From Deltaproteobacteria bacterium (GTDB lineage: Bacteria > Desulfobacterota > Desulfobulbia > Desulfobulbales > Desulfocapsaceae), in NCBI GenBank assembly GCA_002747825.1, contig PDQQ01000020.1, forward strand, positions 1-63,305: 63,305 nucleotides of DNA. Reading direction: 5' to 3'. The notes beneath the pieces were generated by a model. It made no database searches and had not been told where the DNA came from. It worked only from the letters and a program-made list of their open reading frames with translations. Positions 37,256-46,677 of this stretch are shown piece by piece. Position numbers and translations under genes: made by a program. Numbering within the stretch: position 1 is the stretch's first letter; every line of letters starts with the position of its first letter.

Positions 37256-38505
37256 TGGCGCAGATGGAGAGGAGAAAAGGGCCGTCGCAGGCAAGAGCCT
37301 GCCGTTTTTTGATTCTCGTTGGCCTCTTTCTGCCGCTTGCATTACTGCCGGCCTTTGATGTTGCTCTTGCCGGGATTGAAGAGAGTATCGTTCATGGTGG
37401 TTTTTTCGTCAAAGCGGCTGGAAAAACAGAAGCGTACCGGGCAGACGAGCTTTTTCTTCCGGCCTCGACCCTAAAGGTTGCCACATCTCTTCTGGCCCTT
37501 GACAGATTGGGGCCGGAGTACAGATTTTCTACGAAGTTCTATCTCGACTCGCAGGACAATCTCTATATTCAGGGCTTTGGCGACCCTTTTTTGACCTCGG
37601 AGGAGGTCCTGCGGATTTCCCTTTCTCTGAAAAAAGCGGGTGTAGAGCATGTTCATTCGCTTTTTTTGGACGATTCGGCCTTTTCGATAGAAGGGCCTCC
37701 ACCAGGGAGTGGCAGCTCAAGTAATCCTTACGATGCAAGAAACGGGGCCCTGGCCGTTAATTTTAACACTGTTTCTGTTGTCGCCTGTCAGCAGGGTGGC
37801 GGCGTATGCAGTGGAGAGCCGCAGACGCCGACACTGCCTCTGATGCGGTTTTTCAAATCCCGGGTCAGGCAAAATCCGCAAAGGTTTACTATTGGCGTTC
37901 TCGAAGGCAAGACAGAGCTGCCGCCCGAACTGGAATATGTCGGCCAGCTGTTCGCTGCCCAACTGCGCAGTGCCGGGGTCGAGGTCGGAGGCGGTATCGC
38001 CCTCGGCCCGGTGCCGATCGATCTCAAGCCACTCTTGGTCTCGTATAACAGCATCCCCCTGAGCGAAGTTGTTCGCGGCTGTCTTCGCTATTCAAACAAC
38101 TTCATTGCCAATCAGTTGTTGCTTGTCTGCTGTATGGAGGGGTTGGGCGTTGCTCCTGACTGGCGATCGGCGGCGGACTTTTTTCAAAAATATCTGGCCG
38201 GCTCTTTGGGCCTGAAACAATCGGAGATCCAGGTTGCCGAAGGTTCCGGACTCAGCCGCCGTAACAGGGCAAGCGCCCGGGCCATGGTACGAATACTTGA
38301 GGGCTTTCGAAACTACAGGACGCTATTGGTCGAAGATGATCGGGTGCTGCTGAAGACCGGCACCATGCAGGACGTGTACTGCCTTGTCGGCTATATCAAC
38401 GGCAGGAAACGACCGATTCCCTTTGCGATACTGCTGAATCAAACGGAGAATATACGCGATACCATCCTTGAATTGTTCAAGGCCGCTTATGGTGAGGCTA
38501 AATAA
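37255..38505 (+). CDS. dacB: D-alanyl-D-alanine carboxypeptidase/endopeptidase (DacB/PBP4 family)
   Basis: 416 residues. It is a serine penicillin-binding protein that trims or cleaves peptidoglycan cross-links in the periplasm. Catalytic motifs are present: SxxK as ASTLKV near residue 71, SxN as SNN (CLRYSNNFIANQLLL), and KTG as LLKTGTMQDVYCLVG. The hydrophobic N-terminal segment (about 18-39) is a signal peptide. The ATG overlaps the preceding stop (TGATG). The insert between SxxK and SxN is shorter than in E. coli DacB, as in many small class C PBPs. Confidence 0.88.
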   Translation: MAQMERRKGPSQARACRFLILVGLFLPLALLPAFDVALAGIEESIVHGGFFVKAAGKTEAYRADELFLPASTLKVATSLLALDRLGPEYRFSTKFYLDSQDNLYIQGFGDPFLTSEEVLRISLSLKKAGVEHVHSLFLDDSAFSIEGPPPGSGSSSNPYDARNGALAVNFNTVSVVACQQGGGVCSGEPQTPTLPLMRFFKSRVRQNPQRFTIGVLEGKTELPPELEYVGQLFAAQLRSAGVEVGGGIALGPVPIDLKPLLVSYNSIPLSEVVRGCLRYSNNFIANQLLLVCCMEGLGVAPDWRSAADFFQKYLAGSLGLKQSEIQVAEGSGLSRRNRASARAMVRILEGFRNYRTLLVEDDRVLLKTGTMQDVYCLVGYINGRKRPIPFAILLNQTENIRDTILELFKAAYGEAK

Positions 38506-38512
38506 CGCAGAG

Positions 38513-39214
38513 TTATACCTTCTTAGATTCAAATACGAAATCAAGAGCTTCCGCACATTGTAATTCGATAGGATTGAGCAATGGTTTGCTTGCATCAGCA
38601 CTTCCAATCGCCAAAGGAAGTTCAGTACAGCCAAGAATCACGGCGTCGACTTCTGTATCTGAATAGTGAGCTAACAGATTGCGAAAATAATCCCGATAAA
38701 TTTCTTCCATGAACCCAGACGCAAGTTGAGATTGGATTTCTTGTATTCGGTCACGTTCACTAAGGGCGGGAACAATAACATCGCATCCAAATCGTTTAAG
38801 ACACTTTGCGTAGAAACCATCCTCCATTGTAAACTTTGTCCCTAAGAGCAACAGCCGCTTAAATTCATTAAAAAAGGCGGCTCTGCCCACAGTTTCAACG
38901 ATGTGGATGACTGGAGCTTGTAGATTTAAGTTTGATGCAACTAAATCGTAGGCTTTGTGTAGCATATTATTACAGATAAGGATGCAATCAGGACCGCGCG
39001 AATCAAGATCCCTTAATGCCGTTTCCAGCAAGAGTGGGATTTCGTCCCATCTATCGCTATATCGACTCTTGATTTCGTGATAGTCAATACTTCGAAGCAA
39101 GAGGTTGGCAGAATGGAAGCCTCCTAATCTAGATTGGACCATTTTGTTCAAAGTTCTGTAGTACTCAATTGTTGACGGCCAGCTAGTGCCGCCCAAAAGA
39201 CCTATAACTCGCAT
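38513..39214 (-). CDS. Aspartate/glutamate racemase family protein
   Basis: 233 residues. The two-lobed Asp/Glu racemase fold shows an N-terminal IGLLGGTSWPSTIEYYRTLN, the first catalytic cysteine region as ICNNMLHKAY (usually C-N-T), and the second as VILGCTELPL. Both cysteines are present, so PLP-independent racemisation of an amino acid is likely. The family also includes RacX/YgeA proteins with broad specificity. AGGAG precedes the ATG. It converges on dacB (7-base gap). Substrate unknown. Confidence 0.86.
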   Translation of the reverse strand: MRVIGLLGGTSWPSTIEYYRTLNKMVQSRLGGFHSANLLLRSIDYHEIKSRYSDRWDEIPLLLETALRDLDSRGPDCILICNNMLHKAYDLVASNLNLQAPVIHIVETVGRAAFFNEFKRLLLLGTKFTMEDGFYAKCLKRFGCDVIVPALSERDRIQEIQSQLASGFMEEIYRDYFRNLLAHYSDTEVDAVILGCTELPLAIGSADASKPLLNPIELQCAEALDFVFESKKV

Positions 39215-39330
39215 AATATTTCTTTTCTCCTGTGCTTTGTAGACTTAATGTCAATTTCTGAGGCATAATAAGGGTCTTACCGATTTTTTTGGTGTTTTTT
39301 TAAACAACATTGTAGGCTCAAGACTCGCTG

Positions 39331-39876
39331 TCAGGCAAAGAGGTCAGCCTGCTGCAGCTGATCGCCACAGCTGTCTTTGCCCGAAAGAATGGGCTCGATA
39401 GCCTGCGGCCAGTCGATATTGAGCTCGCGGTCGTTCCAGATAATGCAGCGTTCCTCTTCCGGCGCCCAGTAGTCGGTGGTGCGATAGAGAAAATCGGCAA
39501 CCTCGGAGAGCACAAGAAAACCGTGGGCAAAGCCCTCTGGAATCCAGAGCTGCTTTTTATTTTCCGCACTCAGATGCACCCCGACCCATCGGGCAAAGGT
39601 TGGAGAGGATTGCCTCAGATCAACGGCAACATCGTAGACCTCTCCGACAGCAACCCGCACAAGTTTGCCCTGGGGCCTGCCTATCTGATAGTGCAGGCCG
39701 CGCAGGACCCCTTTTCGCGAGCGGGAGTGGTTGTCCTGGACAAATTGTGTGGCAAGACCCGTCGCCTTTTCCCATGCCCGCTGATTAAAGCTCTCAAAGA
39801 AAAAGCCGCGCTCGTCTCCATAGACATTCGGCTCGACAATAAAGACCTCTGGTATGGCGGTGGTACTTATCTGCAT
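39331..39876 (-). CDS. rfbC: dTDP-4-dehydrorhamnose 3,5-epimerase
   Basis: 181 residues, cupin-fold epimerase of dTDP-L-rhamnose synthesis. Conserved segments: VFIVEPNVYGDERGFFFESF, FVQDNHSRSRKGVLRGLHYQ (catalytic His), VRVAVGEVYDVAVDLRQSSP, QLWIPEGFAHGFLVLSE. AGAGGAGAG precedes the ATG. It follows rfbB by 23 bases. rfbA and rfbD are not in view, so the rest of the pathway is elsewhere. Confidence 0.95.
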   Translation of the reverse strand: MQISTTAIPEVFIVEPNVYGDERGFFFESFNQRAWEKATGLATQFVQDNHSRSRKGVLRGLHYQIGRPQGKLVRVAVGEVYDVAVDLRQSSPTFARWVGVHLSAENKKQLWIPEGFAHGFLVLSEVADFLYRTTDYWAPEEERCIIWNDRELNIDWPQAIEPILSGKDSCGDQLQQADLFA

Positions 39877-39899
39877 AGGTTCTTCTTTTCTCTCCTCTT

Positions 39900-40982
39900 T
39901 TATCGTTTTTGGTACATCCTGGCGTAGTAGTTGCGATAGTCGCCGCTGACGATGTTTTGTACCCAGCTCTGGTTTGCCAGATACCAGTCAACAGTTTTGT
40001 CGATCCCTTCTGCAAAACGGTGGCGGGGCTGCCAGTTGAGCTGGCTCTCTATCTTGCTCGCGTCGATGGCGTATCTTCTGTCGTGGCCGAGACGGTCCTT
40101 GACGTAGGTTACCAGCTGCCGTCTTGGCTTGCCGGAAGGCAGCAGCCCCACCTTTGTGTCGAGGAGGTCACAGACGAGATGCACAACGTCAATATTCTTT
40201 TTCTCATTGTTGCCGCCAATGTTATAGCGATGACCAGGATCGCCGGCCTCGATAACCCGAAGAATACCGCGGCAATGGTCCTCGACGTAGAGCCAGTCCC
40301 GGATGTTTTGCCCATCCCCATAGACCGGAAGATCCTTGCCGGAGAGGGCGTTGTTGAAGATGAGCGGTATCAGTTTTTCCGGAAATTGGTAGGGCCCATA
40401 GTTGTTCGAACAGTTGGTGATCTTTACCGGCAGACCATAGGTGTGAAAATAGGCACTGGCCAAATGGTCTGAGGAGGCCTTGGAGGCGGAGTAGGGCGAG
40501 CGGGGATCGAAGGCGGTTGTCTCTGTAAAGAGTGTGTTGTTGTCTTCGGGCAGTGAGCCATAGACCTCGTCGGTGCTGACATGGAGGAAACAGTTTGCCC
40601 TGTTTTTCGTCTTTGCGATCGGCCAGTGGCTCTTTGCCGCTTCAAGAAGGATGAAGGTGCCGACGATGTTTGTCTGGATGAAGTCGGAAGGCCCGGTTAT
40701 TGACCTGTCCACATGTGATTCGGCGGCAAAATGTACAACGGTATCGATTGCTTCTTCAGAGAACACCCTGTCGATCAGCGCTCTGTCACAGATATCTCCG
40801 TGGACAAAGCGATAGCTGCTGCTTTCTTCTATCCCGTCAAGATTGCTGAGGTTTCCGGCATAGGTCAATTTATCCAGATTGATAATACGCCAATCTGGGC
40901 AGAGTTCTGTGGCCAGTCGGATGAAATTTGCGCCGATAAAACCGCATCCGCCTGTGACCAGGGCAGTACGTTTATTTTTCAT
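39900..40982 (-). CDS. rfbB: dTDP-glucose 4,6-dehydratase
   Basis: 360 residues, extended short-chain dehydrogenase that converts dTDP-glucose to dTDP-4-keto-6-deoxyglucose. It has an N-terminal NAD motif ([11 protein letters not shown]), the active-site triad region in [13 protein letters not shown] and the [11 protein letters not shown] tyrosine-lysine pair, and [17 protein letters not shown]. It precedes rfbC and is divergent from prfC over 108 bases. Confidence 0.96.
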   Translation of the reverse strand: MKNKRTALVTGGCGFIGANFIRLATELCPDWRIINLDKLTYAGNLSNLDGIEESSSYRFVHGDICDRALIDRVFSEEAIDTVVHFAAESHVDRSITGPSDFIQTNIVGTFILLEAAKSHWPIAKTKNRANCFLHVSTDEVYGSLPEDNNTLFTETTAFDPRSPYSASKASSDHLASAYFHTYGLPVKITNCSNNYGPYQFPEKLIPLIFNNALSGKDLPVYGDGQNIRDWLYVEDHCRGILRVIEAGDPGHRYNIGGNNEKKNIDVVHLVCDLLDTKVGLLPSGKPRRQLVTYVKDRLGHDRRYAIDASKIESQLNWQPRHRFAEGIDKTVDWYLANQSWVQNIVSGDYRNYYARMYQKR

Positions 40983-41090
40983 AAAAAATGTTTTCTGTTT
41001 GCATTATTCGGAAAAGACCATATTCTAGGAGGCTTTGTAAACGTCTCTTATACCCAGTTCACCAGACAAATTAAAGCCTTTTTTCCCGAG

Positions 41091-42677
41091 ATGAGTAAAC
41101 AGCAAGACCAGGAGATCGCGAAAAGAAGAACCTTCGGCATCATCAGTCACCCGGATGCCGGTAAAACAACACTTACCGAAAAACTCCTGCTCTTTGGCGG
41201 GGCCATTAATATGGCCGGGGCGGTAAAGTCAAGAAAGGTTGATCGCCATGCCACAAGCGACTGGATGGCGATTGAGCAGGAGCGCGGCATCTCTGTAACA
41301 ACCTCGGTTATGAAATTTACCTATCGTGATTTCGAGGTGAACCTGCTTGACACCCCGGGTCATCAGGACTTTTCAGAAGATACCTACAGGGTGCTGACCG
41401 CTGTTGATTCGGCAATCATGGTCATCGACAGCGCCAAAGGTGTAGAGACCCAGACCGAAAAACTGATGGAAGTCTGCCGCATGCGCAATACACCAATTAT
41501 GACCTTTATTAACAAGCTCGACAGAGAGGGGCTTTCGCCCCTTGATGTTATGGGCGAGATCGAGGAAAAGCTGCAAATAGAATGCACGCCGCTTTCCTGG
41601 CCCATCGGTATGGGCAAGACCTTTAAGGGGGTGTATAATCTCTTTCATAAAACCCTGCATCTCTTTACCCCCGGGCAAAATACCCGTGAGAGACAGGGGA
41701 TTGTCATTGAAAACCTTGATGACCCGCAGATAGACAGCCTGCTCGGTTCTCAGGCCGACGACCTGCGTGAAGATGTTGAGCTGCTCGAAGGAGCGGCCAA
41801 CCCTTTTGCGTACGAGCACTATCTCTCGGCCAGTCAGACACCGGTTTTTTTCGGCAGTGCCGTCAACAATTTTGGTGTGCAGGAGATGCTTGACTGCTTT
41901 GTTGAAATGGCGCCACCGCCAGGACCCAGGCAGGCGGTATCGCGCATGGTGGACCCGAAAGAAGAGGATTTTTCTGGTTTTGTCTTTAAAATTCAGGCCA
42001 ATATGAATCCGGCACATCGGGATAGAATCGCCTTTTTCAGGATCTGTTCAGGCCGTTTTACCCGGGGAATGAAGGTAAAACACCACCGCCTGGCCAAGGA
42101 TATTGCCCTGGCAAATGCAACGATCTTTATGGCCCAGGAGCGGGCAAATGTCGAAGAGGCCTGGCCCGGTGATATCATAGGGCTGCATAATCACGGCACC
42201 ATCAAGATCGGGGATACCTTTACCCCGAAGGAAGAGCTCAAGTTTACCGGCATTCCTAATTTTGCTCCAGAACATTTCAGGAGGGTGCTGCTCAAGGATC
42301 CACTGAAAATGAAACAGCTGCAAAAAGGGCTGACCCAACTCGCCGAAGAAGGTGCCATTCAGGTGTTTCGACCTCTTGTCGGCTCCGATTGGATTATCGG
42401 CGCCGTTGGTGTGCTGCAGTTTGAGGTGACGATTGCCCGTTTACAAAACGAATATGCGGTTACCGCCATCTATGAACCGGTTGATTACGGGGCCGCCCGC
42501 TGGGTGTATTGCCAGGATAAAAAGAAGATGGCCGAATTTGAGCGGAAAAACCAGGCGGCGCTTGCCCATGATTCCGAGGGCTATCTGACCTATCTGGCGC
42601 AAAATGAGTGGATGTTGAATTACTTTATCGAAAAATGGCCCGATATCGAGTTTAAAAAGACACGCGAGCATCTCTAA
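41091..42677 (+). CDS. prfC: Peptide chain release factor 3
   Basis: 528 residues, a GTPase that recycles RF1/RF2 after termination. GTPase motifs: [18 protein letters not shown] (G1), GISVTTSV (G2), DTPGHQDF (G3), INKLDRE (G4). The C-terminal domains carry [20 protein letters not shown] and the Y-x-P-V-D-Y segment typical of RF3. ATG 41091 begins the conserved protein; the 120 upstream in-frame codons read antisense to rfbB. Confidence 0.96.
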   Translation: MSKQQDQEIAKRRTFGIISHPDAGKTTLTEKLLLFGGAINMAGAVKSRKVDRHATSDWMAIEQERGISVTTSVMKFTYRDFEVNLLDTPGHQDFSEDTYRVLTAVDSAIMVIDSAKGVETQTEKLMEVCRMRNTPIMTFINKLDREGLSPLDVMGEIEEKLQIECTPLSWPIGMGKTFKGVYNLFHKTLHLFTPGQNTRERQGIVIENLDDPQIDSLLGSQADDLREDVELLEGAANPFAYEHYLSASQTPVFFGSAVNNFGVQEMLDCFVEMAPPPGPRQAVSRMVDPKEEDFSGFVFKIQANMNPAHRDRIAFFRICSGRFTRGMKVKHHRLAKDIALANATIFMAQERANVEEAWPGDIIGLHNHGTIKIGDTFTPKEELKFTGIPNFAPEHFRRVLLKDPLKMKQLQKGLTQLAEEGAIQVFRPLVGSDWIIGAVGVLQFEVTIARLQNEYAVTAIYEPVDYGAARWVYCQDKKKMAEFERKNQAALAHDSEGYLTYLAQNEWMLNYFIEKWPDIEFKKTREHL

Positions 42678-42844
42678 GGGATGTTCAAGGTCTCTCGATC
42701 TGTTTTTTTCATTGGCATTTTCTCAAGCATCTTTTCTGCAAAGACGCTATGCTTGTAGATGTGATTTCCCCCTCTGCCCTTTTGCTCTCTTTGCCAACGC
42801 CCATTTTTCAGGTTATCAGGGGAAACAAACGTCTCTATCACTCT

Positions 42845-43432
42845 ATGCAAACACCAGTAAAACCTCTACAGTGCCTCATCTTCTTTCTGGTTATCCTGGC
42901 TGTTTTTATTCCAGAGAGGCTCGTATTGGCCGAGACAACCAACAAGGCAGAGGTGCGGGATCTTTTTGCCACCACCTCAAAAACCCATTTGCTTCTTTTT
43001 GGTGAGCTGACAGAGAGTATAACTCCCGAGATGATCGAAATAGTCAAGAATGGTGTGCCGCTTCATTTCTCTTTTTTTGTCGAGCTCTACAAGATAGAAG
43101 AGGATTGGGCCAAAGAACGTATCTCCTCCCTGCATTTCCAGCATACAATGGTGTACGATACCCTCAAAGAGGTGTACAGGGTAACACGAGAGGAGTTTCA
43201 TAACAGGGAGCGAAACTGTAAAACCTTAGAGGAGGCGTTGAAGGTTCTCAACCAGATGAATGGGGTCGAGGTCACAGCACTCAGCCAGCTTGTACCTGGA
43301 AAAGATTACAAAGTAGCTGTTAAAGCCGAGTTGTTCAAAAAAAATCTTCCCCTTGGTCTGCAGTCTTTTTTTCCCGCCCTTTCCTGGTGGGATACCGAAA
43401 CAGACTGGCATTTTTTTGATTTCAGGTATTGA
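42845..43432 (+). CDS. DUF4390-family exported protein
   Basis: About 195 residues from ATG 42845 with a signal peptide ending near residue 29 (VLA). The mature part (ITPEMIEIVKNGVPLHFSFF; LYKIEEDWAKERISSL; MVYDTLKEVYRV) matches DUF4390, a beta-rich protein found almost only next to NtrY-type sensor kinases. It is followed directly by such a kinase, whose first possible start codon overlaps its stop. Likely an envelope component of that sensor's signal path, but no function is proven. The start could be earlier (42749). Confidence 0.8.
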   Translation: MQTPVKPLQCLIFFLVILAVFIPERLVLAETTNKAEVRDLFATTSKTHLLLFGELTESITPEMIEIVKNGVPLHFSFFVELYKIEEDWAKERISSLHFQHTMVYDTLKEVYRVTREEFHNRERNCKTLEEALKVLNQMNGVEVTALSQLVPGKDYKVAVKAELFKKNLPLGLQSFFPALSWWDTETDWHFFDFRY

Positions 43433-43440
43433 CGACACCG

Positions 43441-45699
43441 ATGACAACAGTCGAAACCACTGATAATCAGGCTGAAAACAAGCTGGATTCAGCACAGAAA
43501 AGAATGAAAAAGAAGCGGCTGGTACGGCGTACCATTGTCTTTGGTCTGATTGTCGTACCTCTCTTGGTTTGGTTGCAGGGGCTTGTCTTTAAAAACGCCT
43601 TCAATCTGCCCATTGGCAAAAATATTTTTATTTTTGTCCTGATAAATATCAATGTTCTGCTGATCCTTTTTGTGCTTTTTCTGGTCTTGCGAAATCTCGC
43701 GGAGATTTTTTTCGAGCGGAACAGACTCGGCGGCAAACTCAAGACCAAACTGATCGCCTCTTTCCTCTGTTTGAGCCTTATTCCGACCATACTCCTCTTT
43801 TTTGTCTCCCTGCAGTTTGTCTCAACCAGTATGGATTACTGGTTCAATGTCTCGGTTGAATCCTCTTTGTCCGAATCTCTCGCGTTGGCCCAGTCCCTTT
43901 TTCATACGAGGGAAGAACTGGTTCGCGATATGGGCCATGTTATAAAAGAAGACCTTGAAGGCCAAGATCTGGACTTGACTGATCGAAAGGTCGTTGGAGA
44001 GTTTCTGGAGGAGGTATTGCGTTATAACAAAAATGGCATAGATAGTCTGCTTTTCATACATGAGGCCAGGGCATATGAAATCTTTTTGTCTGGATCCATG
44101 CCCCAAAACAAAATCCAGCCGCAGATTCCGGCAAGCCTCGTTGAACGGGTTCGCAGCTCCGGTTCTGGCGAGATTCTCAGGCAGGAGCTGAAGACGGGTG
44201 ATCTCGTAAGCTATACAACGCCGGTTGCTGCGGGTAATGATCTCGCTCTTCTTACGGTTGCATCGTTTATTGACAGGACGCAGCTCAAATCAATGACCAG
44301 AATTTCAGACGGTCTTGAGGGGTACCGCCAGCTCAAACTTTTCAAAGATCCCTTCAAGTTTTCACTTATCATTATTTTACTCATCGTGACCCTGCTCGTG
44401 GTTTTTGCTGCAATCTGGTTTGGTTTACATATCTCACGTGGAATCACCGAACCGTTGCAGAATCTGGTCGATGCGACAAGGCGGGTTGCCGAAGGGGATA
44501 TCGCCTTTACAATGGAGAGAGGCTCACATGACGAGATGGATTTACTTGTCGATTCATTCAACCAGATGACCCTGAATCTGACCAAAAGTAATGAAAAGCT
44601 TGCTGAAACCCATGCCGCTTTAAAAAAGAGTTCTCAGGAATCCGAGCAGCGAAGAAAATACACCGAAATTATCCTGCAAAACGTTTCAGCCGGAGTCATA
44701 TCGCTCGATGAATACGGTGAGATAATAACCATCAACCAGTTCGCCGAAACACTGCTCAATATCGACAAAAACAGCTTTATCGGTCAAAAGTACAGCAAGG
44801 TCCTTCCTCCCTATCAATCTGAAATTGTTGATGGTTTTATCAGAGAAGTGACCAGCGGCGGCAAGACATCTGTAGAGCAGTATGTGCGGCTCAATATCTT
44901 GGGTAAAGACTATTCCCTGCTGATCAACTTTACCCGCCTTGAAGATGATCTGGCAATGCCGGTTGGCTTTGTTCTGGTCTTTGATAACTTGACAAAACTT
45001 GAGCAGATGCAGCGAATGGCGGCCTGGAGGGAGGTGGCAAGGCGTATCGCTCATGAAATTAAGAATCCGCTGACCCCGATACAGCTCTCGGCCCAGAGAT
45101 TACGAAGGCGCTATCCAGAAATTCTCCGGGAAAAAAACAGCGTCTTTGATCAATGTACAAGTACAATTATAACCCAGGTTGAGGAGTTGAAGGTCCTGGT
45201 GGGAGAGTTCAGCCAGTTTGCTCGCATGCCTAAGATAAAGAAGTCATTAAACAATTTAACAGAACTGGCGGAAAAAACACTCTTTCTCTACCAGGAGGGG
45301 CACAGGGAGATCTCTTTTAGCTGTGTGGAGCAGGTGCCAATTCCCCCTTTTCGGTTTGATGCTGAGCAGATAAAACGCTGTCTGATCAATTTACTGGAGA
45401 ATGCTGTAGCGGTTTTACCCGAAGGTGGCAGGGTGGATGTGCAGCTCGATCTCAGCGATGATCGACAGAGGGTGATTGTACGCATCGCCGATAACGGTCC
45501 GGGGGTCGCCAGAGAGCATAAACACCAGTTGTTTGAACCATATTTTTCGACAAAAAAGACCGGAACCGGGCTTGGTCTGGCCATCGTCTCAACCATTATC
45601 GCTGAGCATAACGGAGATATAAGCGTACAAGACAACCTTCCTGCCGGGGCTGTATTCATCATTGAGTTGCCCCTGGTTGATATTGTGGCTGCTGTCTGA
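43441..45699 (+). CDS. NtrY-like membrane sensor histidine kinase
   Basis: 752 residues from ATG 43441 (a TTG 4 codons earlier overlaps the DUF4390 stop). Layout: transmembrane helices about 30-50 and 60-85 and 100-125, an extracytoplasmic sensor segment to about 300, another helix (about 308-330), a HAMP domain, a PAS domain (about 410-515), HisKA with RRIAHEIKNPLTPIQL (phospho-His), and HATPase_c (LLENAVAVLP, DNGPGV, GTGLGLAIV). The NPLTPI form of the H-box is typical of NtrY. Its usual partner, a sigma-54-dependent NtrX regulator, does not follow; the next element is a decayed IS200. The kinase is therefore an orphan here. Confidence 0.88.
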   Translation: MTTVETTDNQAENKLDSAQKRMKKKRLVRRTIVFGLIVVPLLVWLQGLVFKNAFNLPIGKNIFIFVLININVLLILFVLFLVLRNLAEIFFERNRLGGKLKTKLIASFLCLSLIPTILLFFVSLQFVSTSMDYWFNVSVESSLSESLALAQSLFHTREELVRDMGHVIKEDLEGQDLDLTDRKVVGEFLEEVLRYNKNGIDSLLFIHEARAYEIFLSGSMPQNKIQPQIPASLVERVRSSGSGEILRQELKTGDLVSYTTPVAAGNDLALLTVASFIDRTQLKSMTRISDGLEGYRQLKLFKDPFKFSLIIILLIVTLLVVFAAIWFGLHISRGITEPLQNLVDATRRVAEGDIAFTMERGSHDEMDLLVDSFNQMTLNLTKSNEKLAETHAALKKSSQESEQRRKYTEIILQNVSAGVISLDEYGEIITINQFAETLLNIDKNSFIGQKYSKVLPPYQSEIVDGFIREVTSGGKTSVEQYVRLNILGKDYSLLINFTRLEDDLAMPVGFVLVFDNLTKLEQMQRMAAWREVARRIAHEIKNPLTPIQLSAQRLRRRYPEILREKNSVFDQCTSTIITQVEELKVLVGEFSQFARMPKIKKSLNNLTELAEKTLFLYQEGHREISFSCVEQVPIPPFRFDAEQIKRCLINLLENAVAVLPEGGRVDVQLDLSDDRQRVIVRIADNGPGVAREHKHQLFEPYFSTKKTGTGLGLAIVSTIIAEHNGDISVQDNLPAGAVFIIELPLVDIVAAV

Positions 45700-45736
45700 G
45701 AGTCAGGGATACCGCTGGATCCGTCCTGTCTTTTTT
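45700..45736 (+). terminator. Weak terminator candidate after the NtrY-like gene
   Basis: An imperfect GA..CAGGG / TCCTG..TC stem is followed by six T residues, starting right after the stop codon. The stem has an internal loop, so termination strength is uncertain. Confidence 0.4.
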
Positions 45737-45957
45737 GTAAATTTACAAGTATAACTCCTGATAATGGGTCTACCTCTATTTTTAAACCACTGAGCGTCAT
45801 TTTTTAAGTGGATTCTGCTGTTGTTTTCTTTATGATGACCGCTCTAGACGTTCCTTCTTCGTCCTTGTTTCCATGAAACCCTCCTGTCAAGTCCCCAGTA
45901 AATTTCTCTAAGGCGTTAAAAGAAGCTAGAGTCTTGCCTAAAGAATTCAGTAAGTAT

Positions 45958-46476
45958 CCACCGGTAAAACCGGTGGCTTTATAATTGTGAACCGCTCAAA
46001 GCGGTATGTTAAAAAGATCTACTGACCACCATTCGGTGGTCGCCTATACAAAATAGCCTCGTGCCCAAAAACTCATTCCTGAATAGTTTTTGCCCCAGAT
46101 ACGTGCGAGCTCTATGAGTTGCACTTTTACCCTTCATATAACCTATCACTTGAGCTACCGAATATTTCGGTGGAATTGACATCAGCATATGGATATGGTC
46201 TGGCTGAAGATGACCTTCCAGGACCAAACGCTCCTTTTGGCGAGCAAGATCATGAAAAACTTCTCCAAGAGGTTGACGAAGATGATCGTAAAGTGATTTC
46301 CTCCGACATTTGGGAATCCAAACGACATGATACTTACATTCCCACCTTGAGTGGCTTAAAATTTCTTATGTTGTTCATTGAAGTCTCCTTTGTGTGACTT
46401 TAAGCGGTTCACTACTTGGAGGCTTTTTCTTTTTTCTGGAACTGTCAAACTTTGAGGGTCTCCCGGCAAAACCGGG
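45958..46476 (-). mobile_element. Decayed IS200-type (IS200/IS605 family) insertion sequence
   Basis: The boundaries are set by the two subterminal hairpins typical of single-strand-transposing IS200 elements: CCACCGG-TAAAA-CCGGTGG (45958-45976) at the right end and CCCGG-CAAAA-CCGGG (46462-46476) at the left end. Between them lie a broken minus-strand transposase gene and a 10-bp inverted pair (GTGAACCGCT at 45987 and AGCGGTTCAC at 46403). At about 520 bp it is shorter than intact elements of about 700 bp, so an internal deletion is likely. The exact insertion target was not fixed. Confidence 0.8.
46009..46378 (-). pseudogene. tnpA: Broken IS200-type transposase TnpA
   Basis: The minus-strand start context is good (AAAGGAG before ATG at 46378), but the frame shifts near 46356 after MNNIRNFK: the conserved text resumes one frame over as HSRWECKYHVVWIPKCRRKS. 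It then runs HDLARQKE, EGHLQPDHIHMLMSIPPKYS (the H-I-H nuclease motif), VAQVIGYMKGKS and ARTYLG. A second shift in an A-run near 46085-46090 moves the expected FWARGYFV segment into another frame, where a stop follows at once. The region carrying the catalytic tyrosine is missing. The gene cannot make an active enzyme. Confidence 0.85.
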
Positions 46477-46677
46477 GATTTACCTAAAAGAAATTATCTT
46501 TTTGTTTTAATTCGATTTTTGAGACGATCCTTGAGGGGGATACACAAGAGAAAAAGATAATGAGATACCTTGACATTTGTTTTGAGGCAACATAGAGTAA
46601 CAGAAAAGAAAGATTGTTTTTTTGATATACAGAATGGTTCTGTGTATCTACATTTTTTCTTTTGAAAGGAGGATGTT

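Noticed and set aside
40731..41090. A 120-codon N-terminal extension of prfC
   Set aside because: It reads antisense to rfbB and lies before the conserved RF3 start.
46119..46397. A 92-codon plus-strand frame over the IS200 remnant
   Set aside because: Antisense to the recognisable, broken TnpA sequence.
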